From Flavobacteriaceae bacterium (lineage in GTDB: Bacteria > Bacteroidota > Bacteroidia > Flavobacteriales > Flavobacteriaceae), in the NCBI GenBank assembly GCA_002723295.1, contig PBNP01000024.1:1-64000 (forward strand): 64,000 nt of DNA. The letters run 5' to 3'. This document shows positions 9,584-18,425 of this stretch, piece by piece. The stretch's first letter is position 1. Every line of letters begins with the position of its first letter. The notes beneath the pieces are model-generated. The model made no database searches, was not told the DNA's origin, and saw only the letters and a list, made by a program, of their open reading frames with translations. A program made the position numbers and the translations under genes.

Positions 9584-10066
9584 CTAATTATCATTAATCA
9601 AGTTTTTCATTTGTTGTCTGGTCATTTGGAATGTTCTCCAATCTGGGAATATTTTTGCCCCACTTTCTTCATAAAATTTTATAGCGGGTATATTCCATTC
9701 TAAAACTGCCCATTCAACTCTATTTACGCCATAATTAATTGCTTCTCTAATAAATGACAAATACAAAGCTTTCCCTATACCTTTATTTCTTTGATTTTTT
9801 GTAACAATTAAGTCTTCTAAATGTAATGTTTGACCTTCCCATGTAGAATAACGAGGGTAAAATAATGCTAATCCAACAATTTCTTCATTTAATTCAGCAA
9901 CAAGACATTCAAATTTAGGATTAGGTCCAAAGCCATCATTTTTTATATCATCCTCTGATAAATTAACAGCATCTTCTTCTCTCTCATATTTAGCCAATTC
10001 CATAATTAAACTAATAATCGAGTTAGAGTCATTTATTTTAGCTTTTCTAATTTTAAAATTTTGCAT
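9584..10066 (-). CDS. GNAT-family N-acetyltransferase (diamine acetyltransferase-like)
   Basis: 160 residues covering one complete GNAT fold. The acetyl-CoA loop is RNKGIGKAL (Q/RxxGxG/A type). The stretch YSTWEGQTLHLEDLIV resembles the spermidine/spermine N1-acetyltransferase group, as do the early KYE segment and the late NIPAIKFYEESGAK segment. The substrate, polyamine or another primary amine, is inferred from this resemblance. It is the last gene of a minus-strand run after pdxJ and the hydrolase, with a 23-base gap to the latter. Confidence 0.85.
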   Translation of the reverse strand: MQNFKIRKAKINDSNSIISLIMELAKYEREEDAVNLSEDDIKNDGFGPNPKFECLVAELNEEIVGLALFYPRYSTWEGQTLHLEDLIVTKNQRNKGIGKALYLSFIREAINYGVNRVEWAVLEWNIPAIKFYEESGAKIFPDWRTFQMTRQQMKNLINDN

Positions 10067-10089
10067 TTAATTTTTTTGAAAAATAATAA

Positions 10090-10863
10090 TTATGATTTTA
10101 AAAAACTTGATGTAATATCCATAAAATTAATAGGATTTTCAACATGTAACCAATGTCCAGAACTAGAAATCTCTTGAATTTTAAAAGAACCAAACTTTGT
10201 TTCTATCAATCTAATATCATCATTGGATATATAATCAGAAAATTCTCCTTTTAAAAACAAGGTGGAGGTTGTTATTTGTTTATTAATATATATTTCTTTT
10301 GCAACAGCTTCTGACTTATTAATAAGAACATTAATATTTAACCTTAAAGCCAATTTATTTGACGAGTTCCAATATAAATTTTTTAACAAAAATCGTCTCA
10401 TTTTAAAATCTTTCACATAATTAGACAAGAAAACATCTGACTCTTTTCTAGTTTCTATCTTTTTCAAATTCAACTTATAAAGTCCTTCCAAAATTTTTTT
10501 GTGCTTAGAAGGATATTCTCTTGGTGAGATATCAACTATGATAAGTTTATCTACTCTGTCATTGTAATTTAAAGCAAATTGCATTGCCGTCTTTCCTCCC
10601 ATTGAATGTCCCAAAATAATTGTTTTAGATATTTTTAAACTTTCTAAATAAAAAAATAAATCCTTAGATAAAACTTTATAATCAAAATTTTCATTCCAAA
10701 AACTTCTTCCATGGTTTCTTTGATCAATTAAATGAACTTTAAAGCCACTTTTTGCCCAATTTAATGCATGACTTTTCCAGTTATTCCCCATTCCTAGAAA
10801 ACCATGAAGAACTATCAAATTCCTATCTCCATTTCCTATTACATTTGAATAAAGGTTTCTCAT
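10090..10863 (-). CDS. Alpha/beta hydrolase (YbfF-like esterase)
   Basis: About 257 residues. The oxyanion-side motif LHGFLGMGNNW, the segment DQRNHGRSF, the nucleophile elbow GHSMGG and a C-terminal catalytic-His segment SGHWLHVENP give a complete triad pattern of the YbfF/esterase-like group. The track ORF begins four codons upstream (10875), but the ATG at 10863 forms an ATGA overlap with the pdxJ stop, so I take that start. The substrate is unknown; members act on short acyl esters or thioesters. Confidence 0.85.
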   Translation of the reverse strand: MRNLYSNVIGNGDRNLIVLHGFLGMGNNWKSHALNWAKSGFKVHLIDQRNHGRSFWNENFDYKVLSKDLFFYLESLKISKTIILGHSMGGKTAMQFALNYNDRVDKLIIVDISPREYPSKHKKILEGLYKLNLKKIETRKESDVFLSNYVKDFKMRRFLLKNLYWNSSNKLALRLNINVLINKSEAVAKEIYINKQITTSTLFLKGEFSDYISNDDIRLIETKFGSFKIQEISSSGHWLHVENPINFMDITSSFLKS

Positions 10864-11576
10864 ATATTTAAACATTCTTTATAAACACCAATAACGTTTT
10901 CAAATCCAAGATATAGAGATTCTGAAATTAGAGCATGTCCAATTGAAACTTCCTTAAGTTTAGGAATTTTTTTTGCAAAATAATTTAAATTGCTTGAATT
11001 AAGATCATGACCAGCATTAATTTCTAATCCCAATCTTGCAGCATGCTCAGCTGCTTGTATATAAGGCAAAATAGCATTTGATCTATTATTAAGGTATTCT
11101 GAAGCATATTTTTGAGTATATAATTCAATTCTGTCTGTGCCTGTCAGGCTAGCAAAATGAATTATTTCAGGTATTGGTTCTACAAATATCGATGATCGAA
11201 TTCCAGCATGTTTTAATTTAGAAATTATGTTTTTTAAAAAGCTCAAGTTTGTTTTTGTATCCCAACCAGCATTTGATGTGATTACATCATCTCCATCAGG
11301 CACTAAAGTAACTTGGGTTGGTCTAACACCTAAAACTAAATCCATAAACTTTATACTAGGGTTCCCTTCAATATTAAACTCAGTAGTAATTGTTTTTGAA
11401 AGTTCTAAGATATCTGAATAGCGAATGTGTCTTTGATCAGGACGAGGATGAACTGTAATTCCATCAGCACCATACTTTTCGATATCTTTTGCAACTTGAA
11501 CAACATCAGGTAAATTTCCCCCTCTGGCATTTCTCAATGTAGCAATTTTGTTGATATTAATACTTAATCTAATCAT
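10860..11576 (-). CDS. pdxJ: Pyridoxine 5'-phosphate synthase
   Basis: Condenses 3-amino-2-oxopropyl phosphate with deoxyxylulose 5-phosphate to pyridoxine 5'-phosphate in DXP-dependent vitamin B6 synthesis. The TIM-barrel shows the N-terminal SININKIATLRNARGG, GITVHPRPDQRHI, NAGHDLN and the C-terminal phosphate-binding region IGHALISESLYLG. 238 residues, standard length. It is divergent from nadK across about 107 bases and is first in the pdxJ-hydrolase-acetyltransferase run. Confidence 0.96.
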   Translation of the reverse strand: MIRLSININKIATLRNARGGNLPDVVQVAKDIEKYGADGITVHPRPDQRHIRYSDILELSKTITTEFNIEGNPSIKFMDLVLGVRPTQVTLVPDGDDVITSNAGWDTKTNLSFLKNIISKLKHAGIRSSIFVEPIPEIIHFASLTGTDRIELYTQKYASEYLNNRSNAILPYIQAAEHAARLGLEINAGHDLNSSNLNYFAKKIPKLKEVSIGHALISESLYLGFENVIGVYKECLNI

Positions 11577-11583
11577 TGTTTGA

Positions 11584-11591
11584 CAAAAATA
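11584..11591 (-). promoter_or_regulatory. Candidate -7 box for pdxJ
   Basis: On the minus strand TATTTTTG matches TAnnTTTG and ends about seven bases before the pdxJ ATG, which would give a leaderless or nearly leaderless transcript. No -33 box at the expected distance. Confidence 0.35.
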
Positions 11592-11660
11592 GTCAACAAG
11601 AAATAAATAATTTATATTTTTTAGTCGATTTGAATCACTTTATTACCTAGTAAAGTTTTG

Positions 11661-11668
11661 TAATTTTG
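11661..11668 (+). promoter_or_regulatory. Candidate -7 box for nadK operon
   Basis: TAATTTTG matches TAnnTTTG and lies 15 bases before the preferred nadK ATG. A TTTG at 11629-11632 sits 28 bases upstream, longer than the usual spacer. Together with the pdxJ box it makes this gap a divergent promoter region. Confidence 0.4.
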
Positions 11669-11683
11669 TGTTTATTTTTTAAA

Positions 11684-12571
11684 ATGAAAATTGGAATTTT
11701 TAGTACTTTATCAAAATCAGAGTCTTTGACTCATTATTTAAATGCAACTATTGAATATTTAAAGAATAATAATTATGAATTTATTATTGATCAAAGAGTA
11801 AAAAAAATTATTCCTGAAAATCAACAAAATCAATTTTTGTTCTTCGATCCATTTTCTGAAATTCATATTGAAATTGATGTCTTATTTACTATAGGAGGGG
11901 ACGGAACATTATTAAGAGCTATTCCATTTATAAAAAAAAGTGAAATTCCAATTTTGGGAATTAATACTGGTAGGTTAGGTTTTTTAACAAGTCTAAATAA
12001 AGAGTCACTAAATAAAGGTTTAGACCTATTCTTCAAGAAAAAATTTACTCTAGTTGACAGAAAACTATTAAAGGTTGAATCTTCTTTAAAACTTTCAGAA
12101 ATAAATAATTTTCCTTTTGCTATAAATGAATTAACTATAAATAGAAAAAATACATCTTCAATGCTTTCAATTAAAACAATAATTGATAATAAACTTCTAG
12201 CAACCTATTGGTCAGATGGATTAATTATATCAACTCCTACAGGATCAACTGGATATTCACTTAGTAGTGGCGGTCCAATTTTAACTCCTTCTACTAGTGC
12301 ATTTGTTCTAAATCCAATTGCTCCTCACAATATTAATATTAGACCTTTGGTTATTCCTGATTCTAGTAAAATTGAAATTCAAGTATTCGGTAGATCTAAA
12401 AAACATCTACTTTCTCTTGATGACAGGAAAACGTCTATAATGGATGGTTGTAAATTGTTAATCTCTAAAGCACCATTTATAATTAAAACTGTTCAGTTAA
12501 AAGGAGATGATTTTTTTAAAACCCTCCAAGACAAGCTTTTTTGGGGATTAGATAAGAGAAATAGGCAATAA
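11684..12571 (+). CDS. nadK: NAD kinase
   Basis: ATP-dependent phosphorylation of NAD to NADP in the cytosol. The GGDGTLLRA motif (catalytic Asp) and the NAD-binding TPTGSTGYSLSSGGPIL motif are both complete, and the family ENEL-type NE segment is present as AINELTI. The track start at 11666 is a TTG; ATG 11684 (MKIGIFST) gives the usual N-terminus and about 295 residues. It begins the plus-strand run that leads into porG and the BAM genes. Confidence 0.96.
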   Translation: MKIGIFSTLSKSESLTHYLNATIEYLKNNNYEFIIDQRVKKIIPENQQNQFLFFDPFSEIHIEIDVLFTIGGDGTLLRAIPFIKKSEIPILGINTGRLGFLTSLNKESLNKGLDLFFKKKFTLVDRKLLKVESSLKLSEINNFPFAINELTINRKNTSSMLSIKTIIDNKLLATYWSDGLIISTPTGSTGYSLSSGGPILTPSTSAFVLNPIAPHNINIRPLVIPDSSKIEIQVFGRSKKHLLSLDDRKTSIMDGCKLLISKAPFIIKTVQLKGDDFFKTLQDKLFWGLDKRNRQ

Positions 12572-12593
12572 ATCTTTGATTTTTTAGTTAGTG

Positions 12594-12610
12594 AAAGCAC
12601 ATAGTGCTTT
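12594..12610 (+). promoter_or_regulatory. Hairpin just before porG
   Basis: AAAGCAC-ATA-GTGCTTT is a perfect 7-bp inverted repeat with a 3-base loop, ending six bases before the porG ATG. It is followed by only a short T run and then TATAAAATG. It may act as a weak terminator or attenuator between nadK and porG, or as an mRNA hairpin near the translation start. Confidence 0.4.
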
Positions 12611-12616
12611 TATAAA

Positions 12617-13330
12617 ATGAGAAAAATTATTTTACTTCTCTTATTTGTTTTTATTTCAGGATTCTCAAAATCACAATATCATGAACTGGGGATGTTTATA
12701 GGGGCAAGTAATTATGTGGGGGATATTGGTTCAGACTATTATATTATGCCTGAAACTGCAGCAATAGGATTAATTTATAAATGGAATGTTACGACTAGGT
12801 ATTCTCTCAGATTTAGCGCCATGACTTCAAAATTGGAAGGAACAGATTATAGGACTGACGATTTAAATAGATTTGGAAGAGCCTATAGTTTTTCTAACAA
12901 TTTAAAAGAAGGGAGCATTGGAATTGAATTTAATTTTTTGGATTTTAATCTACATGATCAAGAAACAATCAACTTTAGTCCATATTTATATTTAGGATTA
13001 AGTATTATTGAATACGACGAATTCTATTTTAATTCCACTCAAATCCCTGTTGCAAAGCAAATTAACTTTAATAAGACTCAAGGTCTCTCAATTCCTATTA
13101 ACTTTGGAGTTAAAATTAATCCTAGCCCATATTGGGTTTTAGGTGCTGAAATAGGTGCGCGATATGCATTAAATGACAATTTAGATGGCAGCTCACCAAA
13201 AGGACAAGGAGATAATCAAGGTGTAGAATATTTTTCCTTTGGCAGTAATAATAATGATTGGTATATTTTTACTGGAATAACAATTTCTTTTACCTTTGGC
13301 GACTTACCATGTTATTGCAAGGAAGAATGA
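12617..13330 (+). CDS. porG: Type IX secretion outer-membrane protein PorG (DUF6089 family)
   Basis: 237 residues with a Sec signal peptide ending near SKSQ and then alternating beta-strand sequence (YHELGMFIGASNYVGDIG, GIEFNFLDF, YLGLSIIEYDEF, WVLGAEIGARY) of a small outer-membrane barrel. The family is known as PorG/DUF6089, which associates with the T9SS PorK/PorN ring. The same order, porG-uppS-bamA-ompH-ompH, is known from Porphyromonas gingivalis (PG0189-PG0193), which strengthens the call. Its stop overlaps the uppS start (ATGA). Confidence 0.85.
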   Translation: MRKIILLLLFVFISGFSKSQYHELGMFIGASNYVGDIGSDYYIMPETAAIGLIYKWNVTTRYSLRFSAMTSKLEGTDYRTDDLNRFGRAYSFSNNLKEGSIGIEFNFLDFNLHDQETINFSPYLYLGLSIIEYDEFYFNSTQIPVAKQINFNKTQGLSIPINFGVKINPSPYWVLGAEIGARYALNDNLDGSSPKGQGDNQGVEYFSFGSNNNDWYIFTGITISFTFGDLPCYCKEE

Positions 13331-14064
13331 AAAAAAATATTGATAAATACAAACTCCCTAAGCACTTGGCTATTATAATGGATGGTAATGGTAGGTGGGC
13401 TGAAAAAAAAGGTCTTAAAAGAATTTTGGGTCATACTAATGGGGTAGATTCTGTAAAAGAGATTGTGGAAGAAGTTCTTAATCTAGGAATTCCGTACCTA
13501 ACTCTTTATGCTTTTTCCACAGATAACTGGAATCGTCCTAAAAAAGAGATAGGGACTCTTATGAACTTATTAATCAAATCTCTAAGATCTGAGTTTGAAA
13601 AACTTTTAGAAAACAACATTAGATTAAATGCAATTGGTGATATTTCTGCATTACCAAAATCAGTTCAAAATGAAATTAATCACGTTAGTGAAAAAACAAA
13701 GAATAATACTAAATTGGTCTTAACTATAGCATTAAGTTATGGTGCTAGAGAAGAGCTTGAAAATGCAATAAAAAATATTCTAAGAGAAGTTAAAAATAAT
13801 ACAATTTCAATGGAAAAGGTTGACCAATCCATTATAAATAAGCATCTTTACACACGAAATTTGCCAGATGTTGATTTGCTTATTCGAACCAGTGGTGAAA
13901 AAAGAATTAGTAATTTTTTACTTTGGCAAATTGCTTATGCTGAGCTTTATTTCACTAAAGTTTATTGGCCTGATTTTAGAAAAAAAGAATTGCATAATGC
14001 ATTATTTAATTACCAAAACCGTGAAAGAAGATTTGGAAAAACAAGTAAGCAAATTAATATCTAA
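13327..14064 (+). CDS. uppS: Isoprenyl transferase (undecaprenyl diphosphate synthase)
   Basis: Cis-prenyltransferase that builds the undecaprenyl carrier for peptidoglycan and O-antigen. Signatures are LAIIMDGNGRWA (catalytic Asp), LTLYAFSTDNW, and the C-terminal DLLIRTSGEKRISNF and FTKVYWPDF segments. The track ORF starts 23 codons too early inside porG; ATG 13327 gives MKKNIDKYKLPKH and an ATGA overlap with porG. About 245 residues, normal length. Confidence 0.96.
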   Translation: MKKNIDKYKLPKHLAIIMDGNGRWAEKKGLKRILGHTNGVDSVKEIVEEVLNLGIPYLTLYAFSTDNWNRPKKEIGTLMNLLIKSLRSEFEKLLENNIRLNAIGDISALPKSVQNEINHVSEKTKNNTKLVLTIALSYGAREELENAIKNILREVKNNTISMEKVDQSIINKHLYTRNLPDVDLLIRTSGEKRISNFLLWQIAYAELYFTKVYWPDFRKKELHNALFNYQNRERRFGKTSKQINI

Positions 14065-16603
14065 AATAAATTTTGGTTTTAAAACTTATATAATTTCTCT
14101 TGTAGTTTTATTTTTTTCTGTTAATCTACAAGGTCAAGATCAGAAATTTGATAAAGGAAAAAAATATATCCTTGATTCGATTGTTGTGAAAGGCCTAAAA
14201 ACATTTAATGATAAAACGGTTATTTCATATAGTGGATTAAAAAAAGGACAATTAATTCAAATTCCTGGAGAAGAAATTAGTAGCACAATAAATAAACTAT
14301 GGAAATTAGAATTATTTAGTAATATAAATTTTTATGTTACCAATCTAAGATCTAATAGTGTTACTCTTGAAATTGAAATTGAAGAGCTACCTTCTCTTAC
14401 TGAAGTTAAAATAAATGGGCTAAGAAAGGGACAGGTAGAAACAATTATAACTGAAACTGAACTTACTGAGGGTAAAAAGCTTTCTGAAAGCTTTATCACA
14501 AATACAAAAAACTATATTATAAATAAATATAAAAAAGAAGGCTTTTTAAATACTAAAGTAAATTTAACTACCATTCCTGATTCAATTGGAAAGAATAAAT
14601 TAAAAATGCTTATAAATATTGATAAAGGAGATCGCATAAAAGTAAAATCAATAAACTTTTCAGGAAATGAAGTTATTAAAGGTTTTTGGTTAAGAAAAAA
14701 AATGAAAAATACTAAAACAAAGCTCCCAGGCAGGTTTTGGAAAAAATCAAAATACATTATTGCTAATTTTATTGAAGACAAACAAACTGTTATAGATTAC
14801 TATAAAGAAAAAGGCTATAGAGATGCCAGAATCCTATCTGACACAATTATTGTTAATTCTAATAACACTTTATCAATAAATATAGATGTTGAAGAGGGTA
14901 ATAGATACTTTTTTGGTGATATATCTTTTTTAGGAAATAGCGCGTATAATAATCTTCAACTTCAACAAGTTTTAGGAATAAAAAAAGGGGATCCTTATAA
15001 TGGAGTTTTATTAAAAAATCAAATAGCAAATGATGAAAAACCCGATGCTAATGATTTAACAAATCTTTATCAAAATAACGGATATTTGTTTTCTTCGATT
15101 AATGCAGTTGAGGTAAGTGCAATAAGCGATACCATTGATTATGAGATAAGAATCACTGAAGGAAAGTTAGCTCAATTTAACAAAATTTCTGTGATAGGTA
15201 ATACAAAAACTAATGATCGAGTAATATATAGGGAGTTAAGAACAAAGCCTGGCGAACTATATAGCAAAGATAAGGTTGTAAGAACGGTGAGAGAACTCGG
15301 TCAACTTGGTTTTTTTGATGCAGAACAAATTAGTCCAAATTTTAAAAATGTTGATCCTAATGCAGGTACAGTTGATATTGAATATGGTCTGGTAGAATCT
15401 GGAGCAAGTCAAATTGAGCTTCAAGGCGGTTATGGTGGAGGTGGTTTTATTGGAACTCTTGGTTTTTCATTAAACAACTTTTCATCCCGAAATATAAAAA
15501 ATAAATCGGCTTGGCAGCCCCTTCCAATGGGTGATGGTCAAACTTTAAGTATACGACTTCAAGCAAGTCAATTCTATAGTACTTATAGTTTTAATTTTGT
15601 TGAGCCTTGGCTTGGTGGTCGTCAACCATTTCAATTTTCAAGTTCTTTGTCTCATACTGTTCAATATAGGTTTGATTGGTTTACAGGAAGAGCAGATAAA
15701 TCACAATCCTTTCAAATAAGTGGTCTGAGTTTGGGGATTGCGAAACGTTTAAGAGTTCCTGATGATTATTTTACCCTTTCTCAAGCTTTGTCTTTTCAAT
15801 ATTTTGATCTGAACAACTATTATACAGGATTGTTCACTTTTGGAAATGGAAGGTCTAATAACTTAAGTTATACTATGGCTTTGTCTAGAAATAATACATA
15901 TACCAATCCTATCTTTCCAGTAGGTGGATCTACTTTTACTCTAAGTGCAAAATTTACCCCTCCATATTCTTTATTAACTGGTCAAAACTTTTCTAATATG
16001 GAAAATGATCCCCAATATCAACTTATTGATGGATCTCCTGATAGAGAAAAAATTGACCAAGAAAAATATCTTTGGTTGGAATATTATAAAATAAAATTTA
16101 ATGGAACATGGTATACAAGAATTGTAGACAAGCTTGTATTAAAAACTCAAACAGATTTTGGTTTTATTGGTGCTTATAATATTGATAGGGGAAATATTCC
16201 TTTCGAACGTTTTTATCTTGGTGGAGATGGCATGGCTAATACATGGGCAATGGATGGAAGAGAAATAATGGCTCTTCGTGGTTATCCTAATCAATCTTTA
16301 TCTTCAAGAGATGGGTCATTGCTTTATAATAAGTTTGCTCTTGAGTTGCGTTATCCAATAACTCTTAAACCATCTGCTTCTATTTATGCTCTAACTTTTC
16401 TAGAATCTGGAAATGGTTATAATAGTTTTAGACAATTTAATCCATTTGAATCAAAACGTTCAGGTGGTGCAGGTATAAGAATTTTCATGCCAGCATTTGG
16501 TCTATTAGGTATTGATTTTGGATATGGGTTTGATAATGTGAATCCTGGAAATACTGAACCAAATGGATGGGAAACCCACTTTATTATTGGACAACAGTTT
16601 TAA
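13997..16603 (+). CDS. bamA: Outer membrane protein assembly factor BamA
   Basis: Omp85 insertase of the BAM complex. A signal peptide (FKTYIISLVVLFFSVNLQGQ) is followed by several POTRA-like modules (for example SIVVKGLKTFNDKTV, KSINFSGNEVIKG, ISFLGNSAYNN, ISVIGNTKTNDRV) and a C-terminal 16-strand barrel containing the MALRGYPNQ version of the conserved [VI]RG[FY] motif. The track ORF (911 residues) starts too early. ATG 13997 lies 68 bases inside uppS and leaves a long n-region; GTG 14021 or TTG 14033 would give shorter leaders. Identity is secure, the start is not. Confidence 0.93.
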   Translation: MHYLITKTVKEDLEKQVSKLISKINFGFKTYIISLVVLFFSVNLQGQDQKFDKGKKYILDSIVVKGLKTFNDKTVISYSGLKKGQLIQIPGEEISSTINKLWKLELFSNINFYVTNLRSNSVTLEIEIEELPSLTEVKINGLRKGQVETIITETELTEGKKLSESFITNTKNYIINKYKKEGFLNTKVNLTTIPDSIGKNKLKMLINIDKGDRIKVKSINFSGNEVIKGFWLRKKMKNTKTKLPGRFWKKSKYIIANFIEDKQTVIDYYKEKGYRDARILSDTIIVNSNNTLSINIDVEEGNRYFFGDISFLGNSAYNNLQLQQVLGIKKGDPYNGVLLKNQIANDEKPDANDLTNLYQNNGYLFSSINAVEVSAISDTIDYEIRITEGKLAQFNKISVIGNTKTNDRVIYRELRTKPGELYSKDKVVRTVRELGQLGFFDAEQISPNFKNVDPNAGTVDIEYGLVESGASQIELQGGYGGGGFIGTLGFSLNNFSSRNIKNKSAWQPLPMGDGQTLSIRLQASQFYSTYSFNFVEPWLGGRQPFQFSSSLSHTVQYRFDWFTGRADKSQSFQISGLSLGIAKRLRVPDDYFTLSQALSFQYFDLNNYYTGLFTFGNGRSNNLSYTMALSRNNTYTNPIFPVGGSTFTLSAKFTPPYSLLTGQNFSNMENDPQYQLIDGSPDREKIDQEKYLWLEYYKIKFNGTWYTRIVDKLVLKTQTDFGFIGAYNIDRGNIPFERFYLGGDGMANTWAMDGREIMALRGYPNQSLSSRDGSLLYNKFALELRYPITLKPSASIYALTFLESGNGYNSFRQFNPFESKRSGGAGIRIFMPAFGLLGIDFGYGFDNVNPGNTEPNGWETHFIIGQQF

Positions 16604-16655
16604 ATTTTGATATCCTAATAAAGAATAAATTATAATTTTTAACGTTATTTAATAA

Positions 16656-17261
16656 ATGCTGATAATTATGAATTCAAAGAGTTTTTATTACTATAATATT
16701 GCTTTTGTTTTTTTATTTCTTTTTGCAACATTAAATTTATTAAATGCGCAAAAAGGTGTTAGAATTGGTTATATAGATATGAATGTTATTCTTGAAAATG
16801 TTTCAGAATATAAAAATGCAACGATTATTTTAGATAAGAGAATTCTTGAATGGAAAAAGGAAATTGAATTAAAAAAAATGCAGTTAAAAAAATTTCAAGA
16901 CCAACTGAATGCAGAAAGGGTTCTTATGACTCCTGAATTAATTGAAGATAGAGAAATTGAAATAAAAGATTATTCTAATGAGATTTTAGCACTTCAAGAA
17001 AAAAGGTTTGGACCTGGCGGAGATAGATTTAAACAACGGCAAAAACTAATAACCCCTATTCAAGATCAAGTACTGGCAATTGTCCAGCAAATTGCGGAAG
17101 AAAGGAAATATGATTTTATTTTTGACAGATCTTCTGATGTTGTTATGCTCTATTCAGCAAAAAATTACGATATTAGCGACCTAGTTCTCAAGAGAATAAA
17201 AGTTAAAGAAAAAATAAAAGCTAGAAACGAAAAGTTAAATGCTTTAAAAACAAAAAATTAA
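16656..17261 (+). CDS. OmpH/Skp-family periplasmic chaperone, first copy
   Basis: 201 residues. A signal peptide ends near LNAQ, then GVRIGYIDMNVILE, the typical OmpH opening, leads into a long charged helical region (about residues 65-160) that would form the Skp tentacles, closing with KYDFIFDRSSDVVMLYS, the family C-terminal strand. It holds unfolded outer-membrane proteins in the periplasm for BamA. A second ATG four codons in (16668) is also possible. It lies between bamA and a second, shorter homologue. Confidence 0.9.
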   Translation: MLIIMNSKSFYYYNIAFVFLFLFATLNLLNAQKGVRIGYIDMNVILENVSEYKNATIILDKRILEWKKEIELKKMQLKKFQDQLNAERVLMTPELIEDREIEIKDYSNEILALQEKRFGPGGDRFKQRQKLITPIQDQVLAIVQQIAEERKYDFIFDRSSDVVMLYSAKNYDISDLVLKRIKVKEKIKARNEKLNALKTKN

Positions 17262-17284
17262 TAACAAAGAAATTATTATAGAAA

Positions 17285-17794
17285 ATGAAACAATTAACTA
17301 GACTTTTTATCATTACATCTTTTGTAATAGCATCAATGAATTATACTAATGCTCAATCAAAAGTAGCTCATATAGATGTTCAAAAACTTATTAGTGAAAT
17401 GCCTGAAGTAATAGCTGCTCAAAAAGAATTAGAAAAATTAGAGAAAACTTATACTTCAGATATTGAAAACACTTACAAAGAATTTCAAACAAAAGCTCAA
17501 ACCTATGCAGCTGATGCTGCTAACCAAACTGAGATTACTAACCAAGCTCGTTCTAAAGAGTTAGAAGCAATGCAGCAAAATATTCAGCAGTTCCGTGAAA
17601 CAGCTGCACAAGATTTACAGAAAAAACAAGTAGATATGATGCGTCCTTTGTATGAAAAGGCTAGAACTGCTATAGAAAAGGTGGCTGAAGCTCAAGGATT
17701 TGATTATGTTTTAGATGCTACTCCTGGTGGAAGTGTCATTATGGCAAAAGGAAAAGATTTATTAGCTGATGTTAAAAAGGATTTAGGTTTTTAA
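17285..17794 (+). CDS. OmpH/Skp-family periplasmic chaperone, second copy
   Basis: 169 residues, close to the usual Skp length. The signal peptide ends at TNAQ, followed by SKVAHIDVQKLISEMPE, a Gln/Ala/Glu-rich coiled-coil arm and the closing GFDYVLDATPGGSVIMAKG. It follows the first copy by 23 bases, is followed by a clear terminator and ends the nadK-porG-uppS-bamA-ompH-ompH run. Tandem non-identical OmpH genes after bamA are usual in Bacteroidota. Confidence 0.92.
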   Translation: MKQLTRLFIITSFVIASMNYTNAQSKVAHIDVQKLISEMPEVIAAQKELEKLEKTYTSDIENTYKEFQTKAQTYAADAANQTEITNQARSKELEAMQQNIQQFRETAAQDLQKKQVDMMRPLYEKARTAIEKVAEAQGFDYVLDATPGGSVIMAKGKDLLADVKKDLGF

Positions 17795-17820
17795 TTTTTT
17801 ATTATTTGCATAACTATATA

Positions 17821-17848
17821 AACCCGTTATGATTTTAGCGGGTTTTTT
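17821..17848 (+). terminator. Intrinsic terminator after the second ompH
   Basis: AACCCGTTA-TGATTT-TAGCGGGTT forms a 9-bp stem (one G-T pair) followed by a run of T. It ends at the stop codon of the convergent carbonic-anhydrase-like gene. The other strand has no T run after the stem, so it mainly stops plus-strand transcription. Confidence 0.85.
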
Positions 17849-18357
17849 CATTTAAACCAAGAAGAATAAGTAATATAGTTTCTTGCTATTCTTTCAATTT
17901 CCTGTTTTTGGAGTCTAGAATCTATTGATTTAATTTTTTTTCCAGGAACCCCAGCATAGACAGTTCCAGATTGAACTTTTGTTCCTTTTGGCAAAACACA
18001 TCCTGATGCAATTATACTATTACTTCCAATAATACAGTCATCCATTATAATACTTCCCATACCTATAAGGACATTATCCTCAAGAGTACATCCATGAACT
18101 ATTGCATTATGTCCTATTGAAACATCATTACCAATTTTAGTGCATGCTCGCTTATAAGTGCAATGTATAATTGCACCATCTTGAATATTGACTCTATCTC
18201 CAATTCTTATAGAGTTTACATCTCCACGAATAACTGTTTGAAACCAAACCGAACAATTATTGCCAAGAATTACATCTCCAATTATTGTAGAATTTTCAGC
18301 AAAAAAACAGTTTTTCCCATATTTAGGCACAAAACCATTTATTTTTTTTAATAACAT
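17848..18357 (-). CDS. Gamma-carbonic anhydrase family protein
   Basis: 169 residues of left-handed beta-helix hexapeptide repeats ([LIV]GxN/D pattern throughout, for example NSTIIGDVILGNNCSVW and DNVLIGMGSIIMDDCIIG). It keeps the RGDVNSIRIGDRVNIQDGAIIH block and the SIGHNAIVHGC block, which hold the metal-binding histidines, and the closing GVPGKKIK. This is the YrdA/CaiE/PaaY-like group, forming trimers; true CO2 hydration activity is not certain in that group. Confidence 0.9.
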   Translation of the reverse strand: MLLKKINGFVPKYGKNCFFAENSTIIGDVILGNNCSVWFQTVIRGDVNSIRIGDRVNIQDGAIIHCTYKRACTKIGNDVSIGHNAIVHGCTLEDNVLIGMGSIIMDDCIIGSNSIIASGCVLPKGTKVQSGTVYAGVPGKKIKSIDSRLQKQEIERIARNYITYSSWFK

Positions 18358-18404
18358 ACTCTTTTTTAAACCTTACTAATGTATAAAATATCAAACTGAT
18401 GTGG

Positions 18405-18412
18405 TATTTTTG
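18405..18412 (+). promoter_or_regulatory. Candidate -7 box for the nfu gene
   Basis: TATTTTTG matches TAnnTTTG, 13 bases before the ATG. No -33 box at the usual spacing. The 68-base gap separates two divergent genes, so a promoter here is expected. Confidence 0.4.
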
Positions 18413-18425
18413 AGTAAAAAAATAG

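Noticed and set aside
14512-14781. 89-residue minus-strand ORF inside bamA
   Set aside because: Phe/Ile-rich antisense reading of Lys/Asn codons, no independent signal.
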